A stretch of 64,000 bases of DNA from Candidatus Thiothrix putei (GTDB taxonomy: Bacteria; Pseudomonadota; Gammaproteobacteria; Thiotrichales; Thiotrichaceae), in NCBI GenBank assembly GCA_029972225.1, contig CP124756.1:3826001-3890000 (forward strand), read 5' to 3'. Below the pieces are notes generated by a model. The model made no database searches. It saw only the letters and a program-made list of their open reading frames with translations, and was not told the origin of the DNA. Positions within the stretch are counted from its first letter, which is position 1; every line of letters begins with the position of its first letter. Shown here in pieces: positions 47,644 through 58,051 of the stretch. A program made the translations under genes and the position numbers.

Positions 47644-49506
47644 ATGGGACTCAAAAAAATGCGCCAAACAACCCTTATTACCCGCACCTTCCTGTGTCTT
47701 GGTTTAGCCATCTCACCTAGCTTATTGGCTGAAATCAATATCGCCCCACCGCTTTCACCCCCTGCGACGCAAGCCGTCATGCCTGCACCGGCAGTACCCG
47801 CCGAACCAGCCGTCTCAGAAGCACCCACACCGGTTGCTAATGAAGTTGAAGCCAGCACCAGCAACACACCACTCGAAGACGAAGTGGTCACCACACCGGA
47901 TGGTTCAGACCCACGCGCTAAAATCAAAGATGCGGTCGTTAAAGTTCACGTCGTGCAGCACACTTACGATACGCTCTCCCCTTGGAACTCCGATTCGCAG
48001 AAAGGTTCTGGCTCTGGCTTAATCATTGCTGACAACCTGATTTTAACCAATGCGCACGTTGCCTCTAATGCAACTTTCTTGGAAATTCAACGCCATAGCG
48101 AAACCAAGCGTTATGAAGCGGAAGTCGTGTACATTTCGCACGAGTCCGACCTCGCGATTTTGCGCACCAAAGACGCCAGCGCTTATAACGATGTTACCCC
48201 GCTGGAACTCGGCGATTTGCCTAAAATGCAGCAATCTGTCGAAGTGTACGGCTTCCCAATTGGCGGCAACACCCTCAGCGTCACCCGTGGGGTGGTGTCT
48301 CGTATTGAAAAGCAAAATTACGTGCATACCGGCGAAAATCTGATCGCGGTACAAGTGGATGCCGCGATTAACTTCGGCAATAGCGGTGGCCCGGTTATCT
48401 CCGATGGCAAAGTCGTCGGAGTCGCAATGCAATCAGGATTCCTAACCGAAAATATTGGCTACATGATTCCGACCCCGATTATTCGCCACGTATTAACTGA
48501 CGTAAAAGACGGCAAAGTGGATGGCTATGGCTTCCACGGCTTCCTTGCTCAGTCGATGGAAAACCCAGCAATGCGCCGCAAGTACGGTCTAAGTGACGAC
48601 CAAACCGGCATGTTGGTACACAAGGTTTACGAAAATTCCCCAGCGTATGGCAAAGTGCAAATCGGTGACATAGTGACCGAAATTGACGGGCACAAAATCG
48701 AAAACAATGGCACGGTAGAATTCCGCCCCGGTGAATTCATCGACCACACGCACTACATCGACATGCACCAGATCGGCGAAAGCATCGCTTTCAAAATCCT
48801 GCGCAATGGTCAAGAGCAACTTGTTAACTTACCGCTCGACAAACCCGGTAAAGAATACCTGCTGGTGAAACCGAACCAGTACGACAAACAGCCCACCTAC
48901 TTCATCTTCGGCGGGCTGGTATTCATGCCATTGAACCAAGACGTGATTGACAGCATGGACGGCACGCCCGCCCGCATCGGCGCCTTGACCTACGAATCCC
49001 CCGATGAAAAACGCAGCGAAGCGGTCATTCTCACCAAAGTATTACCGGCTGACATTAACAAAGATTATCACCATGACAACAATTTGCTGATTGAAAAAGT
49101 CAACGGTGAAAGCATCCGTGATTTCAATGACTTCTACCAAAAAATACAGTCATCCAACACCGATTACATTACGTTGGAAACCTCTGATCACTATCAGTTG
49201 GTGATTGATCGTAAAGAAGCTATTGAACGTCAGCCCAAAATTCTAGCACAATACGGCGTGAATGCAGATCGCTCTAAAGACTTGCAAGCCATTGCTCAAC
49301 CTCCGGTAACACCTATACCCGTAGCCGAACCAACACCCGCCACCGCGCCAACGGCAGAAGCAGTGCCAGCAACAATCCCTGCCCCCGCACCAGCGACAGC
49401 AGTGGTACAACCAGCACCGGTTGCCACTCCCCCAGCACCGCTCGTTGTGCCACCACAACCGGTGATGCCGCAAATCCCACCAGCGGTAGGCGGTACGCAA
49501 CCCTAA
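47644..49506 (+). CDS. Deg9-like trypsin-type serine protease with PDZ domains
   Basis: 620 residues: signal peptide ([15 protein letters not shown]), a Pro/Ala/Glu-rich linker to about 85, and a trypsin domain with His138 (LTNAHVAS), Asp169 (ESDLAIL) and Ser247 (NFGNSGGPV). A PDZ domain follows ([21 protein letters not shown]), then a second one with [12 protein letters not shown] and the ILAQYGV ending. This two-PDZ arrangement resembles plant Deg9-type proteases more than DegP. A Pro/Ala tail (about 545-620) closes it. It is probably periplasmic. The ATG at 47659 is an alternative start. It overlaps mutL by one base. Confidence 0.85.
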   Translation: MGLKKMRQTTLITRTFLCLGLAISPSLLAEINIAPPLSPPATQAVMPAPAVPAEPAVSEAPTPVANEVEASTSNTPLEDEVVTTPDGSDPRAKIKDAVVKVHVVQHTYDTLSPWNSDSQKGSGSGLIIADNLILTNAHVASNATFLEIQRHSETKRYEAEVVYISHESDLAILRTKDASAYNDVTPLELGDLPKMQQSVEVYGFPIGGNTLSVTRGVVSRIEKQNYVHTGENLIAVQVDAAINFGNSGGPVISDGKVVGVAMQSGFLTENIGYMIPTPIIRHVLTDVKDGKVDGYGFHGFLAQSMENPAMRRKYGLSDDQTGMLVHKVYENSPAYGKVQIGDIVTEIDGHKIENNGTVEFRPGEFIDHTHYIDMHQIGESIAFKILRNGQEQLVNLPLDKPGKEYLLVKPNQYDKQPTYFIFGGLVFMPLNQDVIDSMDGTPARIGALTYESPDEKRSEAVILTKVLPADINKDYHHDNNLLIEKVNGESIRDFNDFYQKIQSSNTDYITLETSDHYQLVIDRKEAIERQPKILAQYGVNADRSKDLQAIAQPPVTPIPVAEPTPATAPTAEAVPATIPAPAPATAVVQPAPVATPPAPLVVPPQPVMPQIPPAVGGTQP

Positions 49507-51386
49507 TGCCGATACGCCAGCTTCCTAACCACCTCATTAACCAAATCGCCGCTGGCGAGGTGGTTGAGCGCCCCGCGTCGGTAGTCAAGGAATTGCTGGA
49601 AAACGCGCTCGATGCGGGTTCAACCCGTGTCGAGATCGACATTGAACAAGGTGGCAGCAAACGCATCCGCATCCGCGACAATGGCAGCGGCATTCCTCAC
49701 GAGGAACTCACCCTTGCCCTAAGCCGCCACGCAACCAGTAAAATTGCCAGCCTCGACGATCTGGAACAAGTGCGTAGCCTTGGCTTTAGAGGGGAGGCTC
49801 TCCCTAGCATTGCCTCGGTTTCGCGCCTGATTCTCAGCTCCCGACACACTGATGCCTCCCAAGGTTGGCAACTGTTTGGTGACGGTCAGGAGGTTTTCGA
49901 TACCCCTGAACCTGTTGCTCATGCCACCGGAACGACCGTGGATGTGATTGATCTTTTTTTCAACACACCCGCACGGCGCAAATTTCTCAAAACCGAAAAA
50001 ACCGAATTCGGGCATATCGAAGACATGGTGCGCAAAATTGCCCTCAGCCGCTTTGATGTCGGTTTTGAACTCAACCATAATCAGAAAAATGCCCTGAAAT
50101 TACGCCCAGCCGTTGAACGCAGTGGCGCAGAACGCCGCATTGCCGACATCTGTGGCAGCGCTTTCGTCGAGCAAAGCGTGTATCTGGACTACGAAGCGGC
50201 AGGTTTACGTCTGTGGGGTTGGGTAGGTTTACCCACCTTCTCACGCTCACAAGCAGACTTACAATATTTTTATGTCAATGCCCGTAATGTACGTGACAAA
50301 CTGATTACCCATGCGGTGAAACAAGCTTATCAGGATGTGATGTACCACGGGCGACACCCTGCCTTTGTGCTGTTTCTAGAGTTGAATCCGCAACTGGTGG
50401 ATGTGAATGCACATCCCACCAAGCAAGAAGTACGGTTTCGGGAAGGACGGCTAGTACATGACTTCCTCTTTCGCACCCTGCACCAAGCACTGGCGGATAT
50501 TCGACCTGGGGATGAAGCGAATGCGCCTACGCAGATTCCTGCACAAGTGCCGGATACCCCCCGTTCCAACCTTCCCCCGCAGGGGGGGAAGGAGCAAGCC
50601 CCACCCCCTCGTCCAGTTTATCAGGCACAGTACCAGCAACGTTTACAAATGCCGGTGCGGGAACAGATGGCAGCTTATCAGCAGTTGTATCAGCCGATTG
50701 TGCCATTAGAAAACGTGGATAAAGATGTCGGGCTGAAGCCTGACCTACAACCAGACCGTAGGTCGGACTTTAGTCCGACAATCCCCCACCAGGACGATGG
50801 TATGCCACCCCTAGGCTACGCAATCGCGCAACTCCACGGCATTTACATCCTCGCACAAAACGCCAACGGCCTAGTGGTAGTGGATATGCACGCCGCCCAC
50901 GAACGCATCACCTACGAATACCTCAAACAAAGCATGGCACAAGATGCCATTCGCTCACAGCCACTACTAATACCTGCCAGCCTCAATGTTAGCAAAAAGG
51001 AAGCCGATCATGCCGAACAATACGCCACTACCTTCCGCACCCTCGGTTTTGAACTCGACCGTCTGGGGATGGAAAAACTGACTATCCGGGCCGTACCCAG
51101 CCTGCTCAAAGAATCAGACACCGAAGCACTGGTACGTGACGTACTGGCTGACCTGATAACGCATGGCACGAGCCACCGTATCCAAGATGCCATGAATGAA
51201 ATCCTTGCCACGATGGCCTGCCATGGCTCAGTACGGGCTAACCGCAAACTCAGCATCCCCGAAATGAACGCCCTGTTACGCGATATGGAACGCACCGAAC
51301 GCAGCGGGCAATGCAATCATGGTCGCCCCACTTGGACGCTGCTATCACTGGATCAGATCGACAAACTCTTCCTGCGGGGGCGCTAA
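49506..51386 (+). CDS. mutL: DNA mismatch repair protein MutL
   Basis: A 626-residue MutL. The GHKL ATPase has [25 protein letters not shown] and [14 protein letters not shown]. The C-terminal domain carries [12 protein letters not shown] from residue 460, matching the metal-dependent endonuclease motif DQHA(X)2E(X)4E with Met for Gln, plus [16 protein letters not shown]. This suggests intrinsic nicking activity, unlike E. coli MutL. Residues 345-440 are a variable linker containing peptides from two palindromic repeats. Start and stop codons overlap neighbours by one base each (htrA-like and miaA). Confidence 0.96.
   Translation: MPIRQLPNHLINQIAAGEVVERPASVVKELLENALDAGSTRVEIDIEQGGSKRIRIRDNGSGIPHEELTLALSRHATSKIASLDDLEQVRSLGFRGEALPSIASVSRLILSSRHTDASQGWQLFGDGQEVFDTPEPVAHATGTTVDVIDLFFNTPARRKFLKTEKTEFGHIEDMVRKIALSRFDVGFELNHNQKNALKLRPAVERSGAERRIADICGSAFVEQSVYLDYEAAGLRLWGWVGLPTFSRSQADLQYFYVNARNVRDKLITHAVKQAYQDVMYHGRHPAFVLFLELNPQLVDVNAHPTKQEVRFREGRLVHDFLFRTLHQALADIRPGDEANAPTQIPAQVPDTPRSNLPPQGGKEQAPPPRPVYQAQYQQRLQMPVREQMAAYQQLYQPIVPLENVDKDVGLKPDLQPDRRSDFSPTIPHQDDGMPPLGYAIAQLHGIYILAQNANGLVVVDMHAAHERITYEYLKQSMAQDAIRSQPLLIPASLNVSKKEADHAEQYATTFRTLGFELDRLGMEKLTIRAVPSLLKESDTEALVRDVLADLITHGTSHRIQDAMNEILATMACHGSVRANRKLSIPEMNALLRDMERTERSGQCNHGRPTWTLLSLDQIDKLFLRGR
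50570..50592. repeat. C/G-rich palindrome inside the mutL linker
   Basis: CCTTCCCCC and GGGGGAAGG form a 9-bp stem. The same core occurs in the fadN-like gene at about 16018-16040. It encodes [10 protein letters not shown] in the linker without shifting the frame. Confidence 0.75.
50726..50780. repeat. Pair of inverted 23-bp repeats inside the mutL linker
   Basis: The arm at 50726-50748 and the arm at 50758-50780 are complementary at about 19 of 23 positions, separated by 9 bases. Each arm is itself hairpin-forming (GTCGGACT/AGTCCGAC in the second). The design is that of REP-type paired palindromes. It encodes [19 protein letters not shown] in frame. Confidence 0.8.
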
Positions 51387-52315
51387 TGTTACCCAAAGCC
51401 ATTTGCATTATGGGACCAACCGGAACGGGTAAAACCGATCTTGCGGTAGAATTATGCAAACACTTTCCGCTAGACATCATTAGCGTTGATTCTGCCCTAG
51501 TCTACAGGGGTCTGGATATTGGCAGTGCCAAACCTGATGCAGCCACATTGGCACAAGCACCACACCGTCTAATCGACTTTCTTGACCCAGCGCAACCCTA
51601 TTCAGCCGCCGAGTTCCGCACCGATGCCTTACGTGAAATGGCAAACATCACCGCGCAAGGGCGCATTCCACTACTGGTGGGTGGAACCATGCTCTATTTC
51701 CGCGCTCTTGAATACGGCTTGTCCGATCTACCAGAAGCCAACCCCGATATCCGCACCCGCCTAGAAGCCGAAGCCGCAACCCACGGCTGGCAAACCTTGC
51801 ATGACCGTTTAGCACAAATTGACCCTGTAGCCGCCCAGCGTATTCACCCCAATGACCCCCAACGCTTGCAACGCGCACTGGAAGTGTACGAACTTACTGG
51901 CAAATCGTTAACGGAATTGCAACAAGCAGCCTGGCATGATGCCTGCCCTTATCAATTATTAAAAATTGCCCTGATTCCCGAAAACCGGGCATGGTTGCAC
52001 GCACGATTAGCACAACGTTTTGATCAAATGCTAAAGCAAGGGGTCATTGAAGAAGTACGCCAACTCTTGGCACGCGGTGACTTAAACATTCATCTACCGG
52101 CAATAAGAGCGGTTGGCTACCGGCAAATTTGGGATTATTTAATTAATGAAATAGACTACAATCAAATGCGCGATCGTGCTATTGTCGCAACACGACAGCT
52201 TGCTAAACGTCAAATGACGTGGTTGCGTTCGGAAAAGGATGTGTCTTCGTATAACCCCCAAGAACTCAACCTTTCATCGGTCATCAGCAACGTTTCAACG
52301 TTTATTGGCGGATGA
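51386..52315 (+). CDS. miaA: tRNA dimethylallyltransferase
   Basis: A 309-residue enzyme that isopentenylates A37 of tRNAs reading UNN codons. It has [52 protein letters not shown] and [11 protein letters not shown]. The start is the ATG at 51386, overlapping the mutL TAA; the longer frame to 51311 is rejected. The mutL-miaA-hfq-hflX order is the enterobacterial one. Confidence 0.97.
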   Translation: MLPKAICIMGPTGTGKTDLAVELCKHFPLDIISVDSALVYRGLDIGSAKPDAATLAQAPHRLIDFLDPAQPYSAAEFRTDALREMANITAQGRIPLLVGGTMLYFRALEYGLSDLPEANPDIRTRLEAEAATHGWQTLHDRLAQIDPVAAQRIHPNDPQRLQRALEVYELTGKSLTELQQAAWHDACPYQLLKIALIPENRAWLHARLAQRFDQMLKQGVIEEVRQLLARGDLNIHLPAIRAVGYRQIWDYLINEIDYNQMRDRAIVATRQLAKRQMTWLRSEKDVSSYNPQELNLSSVISNVSTFIGG

Positions 52316-52472
52316 ACGGATACGTCCGACAAACTGGCATTCTGGTGAGACGATAGAACTGATAAGCTTTTATGCGTCGTAGGAAACAAGCGACTGGCTC
52401 ACGACCACCCCCTAGCTTTAGGTGTGAGACCATAACAACCACAAACCCGAGAATATTTTTTAGGAGAAGCTC

Positions 52473-52703
52473 ATGTCGAAAGGGCACACATTACAAGAAC
52501 CCTTCCTTAATGCTCTGAGAAAGGAACGGATTCCTGTCTCCATTTACTTGGTCAACGGCATCAAATTACAGGGTCACGTCGAATCATTTGACCAATTCGT
52601 TGTTTTGCTGGGTAATACCGTCAGCCAATTAGTGTACAAACACGCCATTTCCACTATCGTGCCAGCTCGCCCGATTAAGCTGGCATTGGCTCCAGAAGAA
52701 TAA
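52473..52703 (+). CDS. hfq: RNA chaperone Hfq
   Basis: A 76-residue Sm-like protein with [28 protein letters not shown] and the Sm2 motif [10 protein letters not shown]. It forms a hexameric ring that pairs small RNAs with mRNAs. The C-terminal tail present in E. coli is nearly absent. TAGGAGAAGCTC gives a good ribosome site. A 157-bp gap after miaA can hold its own promoter. Confidence 0.97.
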   Translation: MSKGHTLQEPFLNALRKERIPVSIYLVNGIKLQGHVESFDQFVVLLGNTVSQLVYKHAISTIVPARPIKLALAPEE

Positions 52704-52737
52704 ATCATTCGACTAAAATCATCAGGAAGGTTGCCGA

Positions 52738-54018
52738 TTGGAACTGTTTGAGCGCCCCGGTGGCGGTGAAAATGCTGTTCTTGTTCAAATCAGTTTCAAT
52801 ACGGCAAAGTCTACACAAGATGAAAAGGAATTCATTGAATTAGCGGATTCGGCTGGTGCTCAAGTAGTCGGCTTCGTTAATGGCTCGCGCCAACGCCCTG
52901 ACCCTCGCTATTTCGTAGGCACAGGTAAAGCGGAAGAAATTCGCCAGTTACGCGAAGCCCATAATGCCGATTTGGTTATTTTTGACCATTCGCTTTCTCC
53001 TGCCCAAGAACGCAATCTCGAAAGGCTGTTGCAATGCCGTGTTCTCGATCGCACTGGCCTAATTCTGGATATTTTTGCGCAACGTGCACGTAGCTTTGAG
53101 GGCAAACTGCAAGTTGAACTGGCGCAATTAAAACACCTTTCAACCCGCTTAGTACGTGGCTGGACTCATCTTGAACGTCAAAAAGGCGGGATAGGGATGC
53201 GCGGCCCCGGTGAAACCCAATTGGAAACCGACCGACGCTTGATTGCAGAACGCATCAAACAAATCGACCGCCGCCTAGAAAAAGTGCAGAATCAGCGCGA
53301 ACAAGGGCGTCAATCGCGCAAAAAAGCCGAAATCCCCACAGTATCACTGGTTGGTTATACTAATGCAGGCAAATCCACTTTATTCAATGCTTTAACCAAA
53401 GCAGAGGTTTACGTCGCAGACCAACTATTTGCGACCCTCGACCCTACCTTACGCCAAGTACAATTACCTAATCAGCAAGAAATCATTCTGGCAGATACTG
53501 TTGGCTTCATCCGTAACCTTCCTCACGACCTAGTTGCTGCCTTCCGCTCTACCTTACAAGAAACCATTGATGCTGACCTGCTGCTCCACGTCATCGACAG
53601 CCACGACGAACACCTTGAACTATTCCGTGAACAAGTAAACAACGTCATTGCTGAAATCGGCGCAGAACATGTGCCGCAAATAGAAGTCATGAATAAAATT
53701 GACCTCGGTGGACTCAGCCCGCATATCGAAGAAAGCATCGGCACAACGCCGCCCCGCATCTATATTTCTGCCCAAAACAATCTGGGGCTAGAGGCGTTAC
53801 TGGGCTATTTGGGAAATTACTTTGCCGGAAACATGTTCCGGGGCGAACTGACACTCAAACCCCAACACGCACGCTTACGTGCTAAGTTGTATGCTGATAA
53901 AGCGATTCAACAGGAAAGCATTACGGATGAAGGCAATTTTAGCTTGAAAGTAGTCATCGACCAACGACGGCTGGAACAGTATCTACGCGAAGAAAATCTA
54001 ACAATGGAAGATTTGTAG
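52738..54018 (+). CDS. hflX: Ribosome-associated GTPase HflX
   Basis: A 426-residue GTPase that splits stalled ribosomes. It has the HflX N-terminal domain (DPRYFVGTGKAEEI, VIFDHSLSPAQERNLE), GGIGMRGPGETQLETDRR, the P-loop GYTNAGKSTLFNAL, DTVGFIRNLPHDLVAAFRSTL and the base-specific MNKIDL. It starts with TTG at 52738 with AGGAAGG eight bases upstream. The TAG stop at 54016 falls inside a palindromic repeat. Confidence 0.96.
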   Translation: MELFERPGGGENAVLVQISFNTAKSTQDEKEFIELADSAGAQVVGFVNGSRQRPDPRYFVGTGKAEEIRQLREAHNADLVIFDHSLSPAQERNLERLLQCRVLDRTGLILDIFAQRARSFEGKLQVELAQLKHLSTRLVRGWTHLERQKGGIGMRGPGETQLETDRRLIAERIKQIDRRLEKVQNQREQGRQSRKKAEIPTVSLVGYTNAGKSTLFNALTKAEVYVADQLFATLDPTLRQVQLPNQQEIILADTVGFIRNLPHDLVAAFRSTLQETIDADLLLHVIDSHDEHLELFREQVNNVIAEIGAEHVPQIEVMNKIDLGGLSPHIEESIGTTPPRIYISAQNNLGLEALLGYLGNYFAGNMFRGELTLKPQHARLRAKLYADKAIQQESITDEGNFSLKVVIDQRRLEQYLREENLTMEDL

Positions 54019-54041
54019 GGGCGTATTGTATACGCCCCTAC
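54015..54041. repeat. Palindromic repeat containing the hflX stop codon
   Basis: GTAGGGGCGTAT and ATACGCCCCTAC are perfect 12-bp complements around TGT. It fills nearly all of the 26-bp space between convergent hflX and rho and begins one base before the hflX stop. It may serve as the shared 3' end. Confidence 0.85.
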
Positions 54042-54044
54042 GAT

Positions 54045-55304
54045 TTAGCCGCGACGCATCACATCAAAGAACTCACTGTTCGTTTTGGTCTTCGACAACT
54101 TATCAAACAGCAATTCCATTGCCTCCAGATCATCCATACCGTGTAAGAACTTACGCAACACCCACAACGTTTGCAGTTCGTCTTGCGTAGTAAGCAACTC
54201 TTCGCGACGTGTACCGGAACGGTTGATATTGATCGCAGGGAACACACGCTTTTCAGAAATACGGCGATCCAGATGGATTTCCATATTACCCGTACCTTTG
54301 AACTCCTCGTAGATAACCTCATCCATCTTGGAGCCGGTATCAATCAGCGCCGTTGCAATGATAGTTAAACTACCACCTTCTTCGATATTACGTGCTGCAC
54401 CAAAGAAACGTTTCGGGCGATGTAAAGCATTGGCATCCACACCACCGGTTAACACTTTGCCGGAAGATGGCACGACAGTATTGTAAGCACGCGCCAAACG
54501 CGTAATGGAATCCAGCAAGATTACCACGTCACGCTTGTGCTCAACCAAACGCTTAGCTTTTTCAATAACCATTTCAGCAACTTGTACATGGCGTGCAGCA
54601 GGTTCATCGAAGGTAGAAGATACCACCTCACCTTGCACCATACGCGACATTTCAGTCACCTCTTCCGGGCGCTCGTCAATCAGCAAAACGATCAGGTAAC
54701 TGTCCGGGTAATTGGAAGCGATGCTCTGCGCAATATTTTGCAGCATGATGGTTTTACCGGCTTTGGGCGGTGCGATAATCAGCCCCCGCTGGCCTTTACC
54801 GAAAGGAGCTACGATATCAATAACGCGAGCAGTAATGTCTTCACGGCTACCGTTACCTCGCTCCATCCGCATCCTCTCATCAGCATGTAGGGGCGTGAGA
54901 TTTTCAAACGCAATTTTATTACGCGCACTTTCCGGTGGCTCAAAGTTGATCGTATCAACTTTCAATAGCGCAAAGTAACGTTCGTTATCCTTAGGTGGAC
55001 GAATTTTACCTGATACCGTATCACCGGTGCGCAAACCAAAACGGCGGATTTGGCTAGGTGATACATAGATGTCATCTGCGCCCGCAAGATAGCTGGAATC
55101 ATCAGAACGCAGAAAACCGAAACCATCTTGGAGAATTTCCAGTACGCCGTCACCATGAATATCGACATTATTGGCGGCATTAGCTTTCAGCAAAGCAAAA
55201 ATGATGTCTTGTTTACGAGTACGGGAGATACTCTCGATACCCATGGCTTGAGCCATTTCGAAGACTTCGGCGGCAGATTTCTTTTTTAGTTCAGACAGGT
55301 TCAT
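54045..55304 (-). CDS. rho: Transcription termination factor Rho
   Basis: A 419-residue Rho, the same length as in E. coli, from the ATG at 55304; an upstream in-frame ATG at 55328 is not needed. It has [18 protein letters not shown], the RNA-binding [16 protein letters not shown], the P-loop [17 protein letters not shown], the Q-loop/R-loop [16 protein letters not shown] and [20 protein letters not shown]. It lies downstream of trxA, as in enterobacteria. A 292-bp leader may support autoregulation. Confidence 0.98.
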   Translation of the reverse strand: MNLSELKKKSAAEVFEMAQAMGIESISRTRKQDIIFALLKANAANNVDIHGDGVLEILQDGFGFLRSDDSSYLAGADDIYVSPSQIRRFGLRTGDTVSGKIRPPKDNERYFALLKVDTINFEPPESARNKIAFENLTPLHADERMRMERGNGSREDITARVIDIVAPFGKGQRGLIIAPPKAGKTIMLQNIAQSIASNYPDSYLIVLLIDERPEEVTEMSRMVQGEVVSSTFDEPAARHVQVAEMVIEKAKRLVEHKRDVVILLDSITRLARAYNTVVPSSGKVLTGGVDANALHRPKRFFGAARNIEEGGSLTIIATALIDTGSKMDEVIYEEFKGTGNMEIHLDRRISEKRVFPAININRSGTRREELLTTQDELQTLWVLRKFLHGMDDLEAMELLFDKLSKTKTNSEFFDVMRRG

Positions 55305-55536
55305 AGAATAATGAGTTGATGGAGACATTAGGAGTAAACAATCAGGAAGCCCCTGCTCGATGTATGTTTCTCAATCGGGAAATATGACTGAATACCATGC
55401 AGTCACCATAAGTGAAGCGAACACCTATGACAGTCTACGCGGGTAATAATTGAGAAAACGAGACAGGATTTTCAGGAATGAATCTGGATGCAAATTCAAG
55501 TAGGTTTAAACTAGCACGTCAGTTTCATAGAGTCCA

Positions 55537-55586
55537 GAAAAATAATACATACAACGCCCCACAGAAGTAAAAATCTCCATGGGGCA
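55537..55586 (-). terminator. Probable terminator after trxA
   Basis: On minus, GCCCCATGGAG and CTTCTGTGGGGC arms pair imperfectly around ATTTTTA, followed by a T-rich stretch. It would limit read-through from trxA into rho. Confidence 0.55.
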
Positions 55587-55596
55587 TTCAGATTAC

Positions 55597-55923
55597 TTAA
55601 AGGCTTTGGTTCAAAAATGCCGTTAACTGTGACTTGGATAAAGCACCAACCTTGGTTGCCTCCACCTCACCATTCTTAAACAGCATCAGCGTCGGAATAC
55701 CACGGATACCGTAGCGCGGTGGTACAGCTTTATTGTCATCAATATTCAGCTTAGCTACTTTTAATTTGCCAGCGAACTCAGTGGCAATTTCATCTAGCAA
55801 GGGTGCAATCATTTTGCATGGCCCACACCATTCAGCCCAGTAGTCAACCAGTACTGGTACACTGGATTTCAGCACTTCTTGATCGAAAGTGGCATCGGAA
55901 AGGTAAATAATGTCATTACTCAC
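55597..55923 (-). CDS. trxA: Thioredoxin 1
   Basis: A 108-residue cytoplasmic thioredoxin with the active site [19 protein letters not shown] and the cis-proline loop [14 protein letters not shown]. The length matches E. coli TrxA. The start appears to be GTG at 55923 behind GGGAG. It is upstream of rho on the same strand, a conserved neighbourhood. Confidence 0.96.
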   Translation of the reverse strand: MSNDIIYLSDATFDQEVLKSSVPVLVDYWAEWCGPCKMIAPLLDEIATEFAGKLKVAKLNIDDNKAVPPRYGIRGIPTLMLFKNGEVEATKVGALSKSQLTAFLNQSL

Positions 55924-56066
55924 AGAAGGGTTCTCCCTGATTTTTGAGGTGTCACGATTGCTATTCTCTAATATTTTGCGCCATCTTTGTAGTATAGCGT
56001 TTCAGAACCAACACAGCTTGCTGTAGTCTAATCAGGTCAGTAGCATTTAACCAGAAGGAAACATGC

Positions 56067-56750
56067 ATGAAACGTTTGATTGTTGCCGCAAGCTTGGCCT
56101 TATGGGTATCAGCAGGGGCTGCGGCACCAACTGCCTTCCAGGCAAACTATACCGTCACTGCCAAAGGTATCGAGATGGGAACCATGTCTGCCAGCCTACG
56201 CTATGACGGCGATGCGTATACTTACCAAAAACTTACTAAGGCCAATGGTCTAGCCGCGTTGCTGAGTGGCGATACCCTTACCGAACGTAGTACCGGTACA
56301 AAAAAGGCTGACACGCTCATCCCGGAACACTACCTTCATCATCACCAAAACAAGCGCAAAGATAAAAAAGACCAGTTGAGCTTTACCAGCCCCACGAAAG
56401 TGGAGGGTACATTTGATGGCAACGCCTACCAACTAAACGTTCCGAAAGGCACGTTAGATATAGCTGCATTAGAATTGCATGTAATGGATGCGCTCGCAAC
56501 CAATAAACCTCTCAACTACCAAGTAGTTAGCAAGGGTAAGTTACAAGATTATCGCTTACGTAAAACCGGAAAAGAAACCTTGGAGGTTCCAGCAGGCACA
56601 TACGAATGCGAAAAAGTCGAAGTCATCCACAACAGCAAAGAACGTCAAACGACATTATGGCTGGCTCCCTCCTTAAATTATGCGATCGTGCAAGTGCGCC
56701 ACGCAGAAGAGGGTGAAATCATTGAGACACGTCTATCGCAATACCGCTAA
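56067..56750 (+). CDS. DUF3108 family secreted protein
   Basis: A 227-residue protein with a signal peptide (RLIVAASLALWVSAGAA) and a beta-rich mature part typical of DUF3108: FQANYTVTAKGIEMGTMSAS, a central strand region and LEVPAGTYECEKVEVIHN, ending TTLWLAPSLNYAIVQVRH. Function is unknown; the fold suggests a periplasmic lipid- or ligand-binding beta-barrel. AGAAGGAAAC precedes the ATG. It diverges from trxA. Confidence 0.85.
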   Translation: MKRLIVAASLALWVSAGAAAPTAFQANYTVTAKGIEMGTMSASLRYDGDAYTYQKLTKANGLAALLSGDTLTERSTGTKKADTLIPEHYLHHHQNKRKDKKDQLSFTSPTKVEGTFDGNAYQLNVPKGTLDIAALELHVMDALATNKPLNYQVVSKGKLQDYRLRKTGKETLEVPAGTYECEKVEVIHNSKERQTTLWLAPSLNYAIVQVRHAEEGEIIETRLSQYR

Positions 56751-56869
56751 CAGCAAGGGACGTATAATGTACACTCAACTCACGATAAATAGATATTTTT
56801 TAGACTTTTCATAGTTATGTAGCTAATATATTCGCGTATCAGTGTTTAAGCCTATAAATTTTCTGAAAA

Positions 56870-57586
56870 ATGAACCTCATCAATCCCCCGATAAATGTTG
56901 AAAGCAATCGTCAGATTCTGCTCGTCGATGATGATCTTCTGCTGCATAAGCTATTAGCGGAGTATTTGCTTGGACATCATTACCACCTTCACACTCTGCC
57001 TAACGGTGAAGGGATCAGTAACTTTTGCCAACACCAACAACCTGACATCATTTTACTTGACATTATGATGCCCGGCGAAGACGGCATACACTGGCTGAAG
57101 TGGCTAAAAGCAAATCACTCCACTATCCCCGTCATGCTATTATCGGCCAAAAAATCAGCACAAGAACGCCTGCAAGGGCTAGAAGTTGGTGCTGACGACT
57201 ACCTAACGAAACCCTTTCATCCGAAAGAACTGCTGATTCGTATGCACAACATCATGCGTCACCAACCCGTTAAACACATACAAACGATCAAAATTGGCAG
57301 CAATGTGTTCGACCCTGAACAAGAAAAGTTAGAACGTGATAACACCATTATCAAACTCACCGCTCAGGAAACCAGCCTACTACGCTTTCTCTGCCAGAAT
57401 GCCGGACAAATTTTGACGCGAGATGCCATCTCCCATGCCATTAACGGCAACGACTATCATCCCCTCAACCGCAGCATCGACATGACCATCAATCGTTTAC
57501 GCAAAAAACTAGGAGATGATGCGCATTCCCCCCAGTATTTACGCACCATTTGGCGGAAGGGCTATCGTTTAACACTGAATACATAG
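56870..57586 (+). CDS. OmpR-type response regulator without adjacent kinase
   Basis: A 238-residue regulator: receiver with acidic pocket VDDD (20-22), phospho-acceptor Asp64 (IILLDIMMPGEDG), MLLSAK and YLTKPF. The C-terminal winged helix has LTAQETSLLRFLCQNAGQIL, RSIDMTINRLRKKLGDD and IRTIWRKGYRL-like TIWRKGYRL. No histidine kinase is next to it; an Hpt protein gene follows 12 bases later. A TATAAT at about 56762 could be its -10. Direct repeats just past the Hpt gene may be its binding sites. Confidence 0.9.
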   Translation: MNLINPPINVESNRQILLVDDDLLLHKLLAEYLLGHHYHLHTLPNGEGISNFCQHQQPDIILLDIMMPGEDGIHWLKWLKANHSTIPVMLLSAKKSAQERLQGLEVGADDYLTKPFHPKELLIRMHNIMRHQPVKHIQTIKIGSNVFDPEQEKLERDNTIIKLTAQETSLLRFLCQNAGQILTRDAISHAINGNDYHPLNRSIDMTINRLRKKLGDDAHSPQYLRTIWRKGYRLTLNT

Positions 57587-57597
57587 AGACACCGCTA

Positions 57598-57918
57598 ATG
57601 TTCACCACTCTGACTGAAATGCTAGGTAAAGAAGCGGCACAACGTTTTCTAACCGTTGCTCAAACGCAACTTCAGCAATATCAATATGACTTACAGGCTG
57701 GTTTACAACAACAAGATTGGCACACTGCTGCTATCATTGCCCACAAACTTTCTGCCACTGCGCATCTGTATGACTCAAGTACCTTACCTGACTTATTAGC
57801 ACTAATTAGCTCGCAAAATACAGAAGTTTTGCAACAAGCGAATTTCATAGACAAACTTAATCAAGAATTTCAACAAATTACCTCGAACATTTATCTTTTC
57901 ATTGATGATTATCCCTAA
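57598..57918 (+). CDS. Hpt-domain phosphotransfer protein
   Basis: A 106-residue helical protein with the histidine phosphotransfer signature: TAAIIAHKLSATAHLY, His49, equivalent to the AHxLKG motif. There is no kinase or receiver domain. Co-directional and 12 bases after the response regulator, it is presumably the relay that phosphorylates or dephosphorylates it, with a hybrid kinase elsewhere. I chose the ATG at 57598; the longer frame overlaps the regulator. Confidence 0.8.
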   Translation: MFTTLTEMLGKEAAQRFLTVAQTQLQQYQYDLQAGLQQQDWHTAAIIAHKLSATAHLYDSSTLPDLLALISSQNTEVLQQANFIDKLNQEFQQITSNIYLFIDDYP

Positions 57919-57930
57919 CGCCACACAGGC

Positions 57931-57962
57931 TGTTACATTTTTTTACAATTTTTTACGTTACA
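57931..57962 (+). promoter_or_regulatory. Ten-base-spaced TTACA direct repeats
   Basis: TTACA at 57933, TTACA at 57943 and TTACG at 57953, then TTACA at 57958. Phased 10-bp direct repeats in T-rich DNA are typical binding sites of OmpR-family regulators. They lie about 90-120 bases upstream of the small secreted protein gene. A matching pair occurs at 63771. Confidence 0.55.
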
Positions 57963-58051
57963 AACCCTACTAGGTTCGTTAAGGTTGTGCACAGCAATTT
58001 GATTAAATTCATTTAAAGCAACAAAATTAAGTTAATAGGGATATTGTAATC

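Noticed and set aside
54880..54900. Another copy of the TAGGGGCGT palindrome inside rho
   Set aside because: Only half of the palindrome is present, and the residues encoded (NLTPLHA) are conserved in Rho, so it is coincidence.
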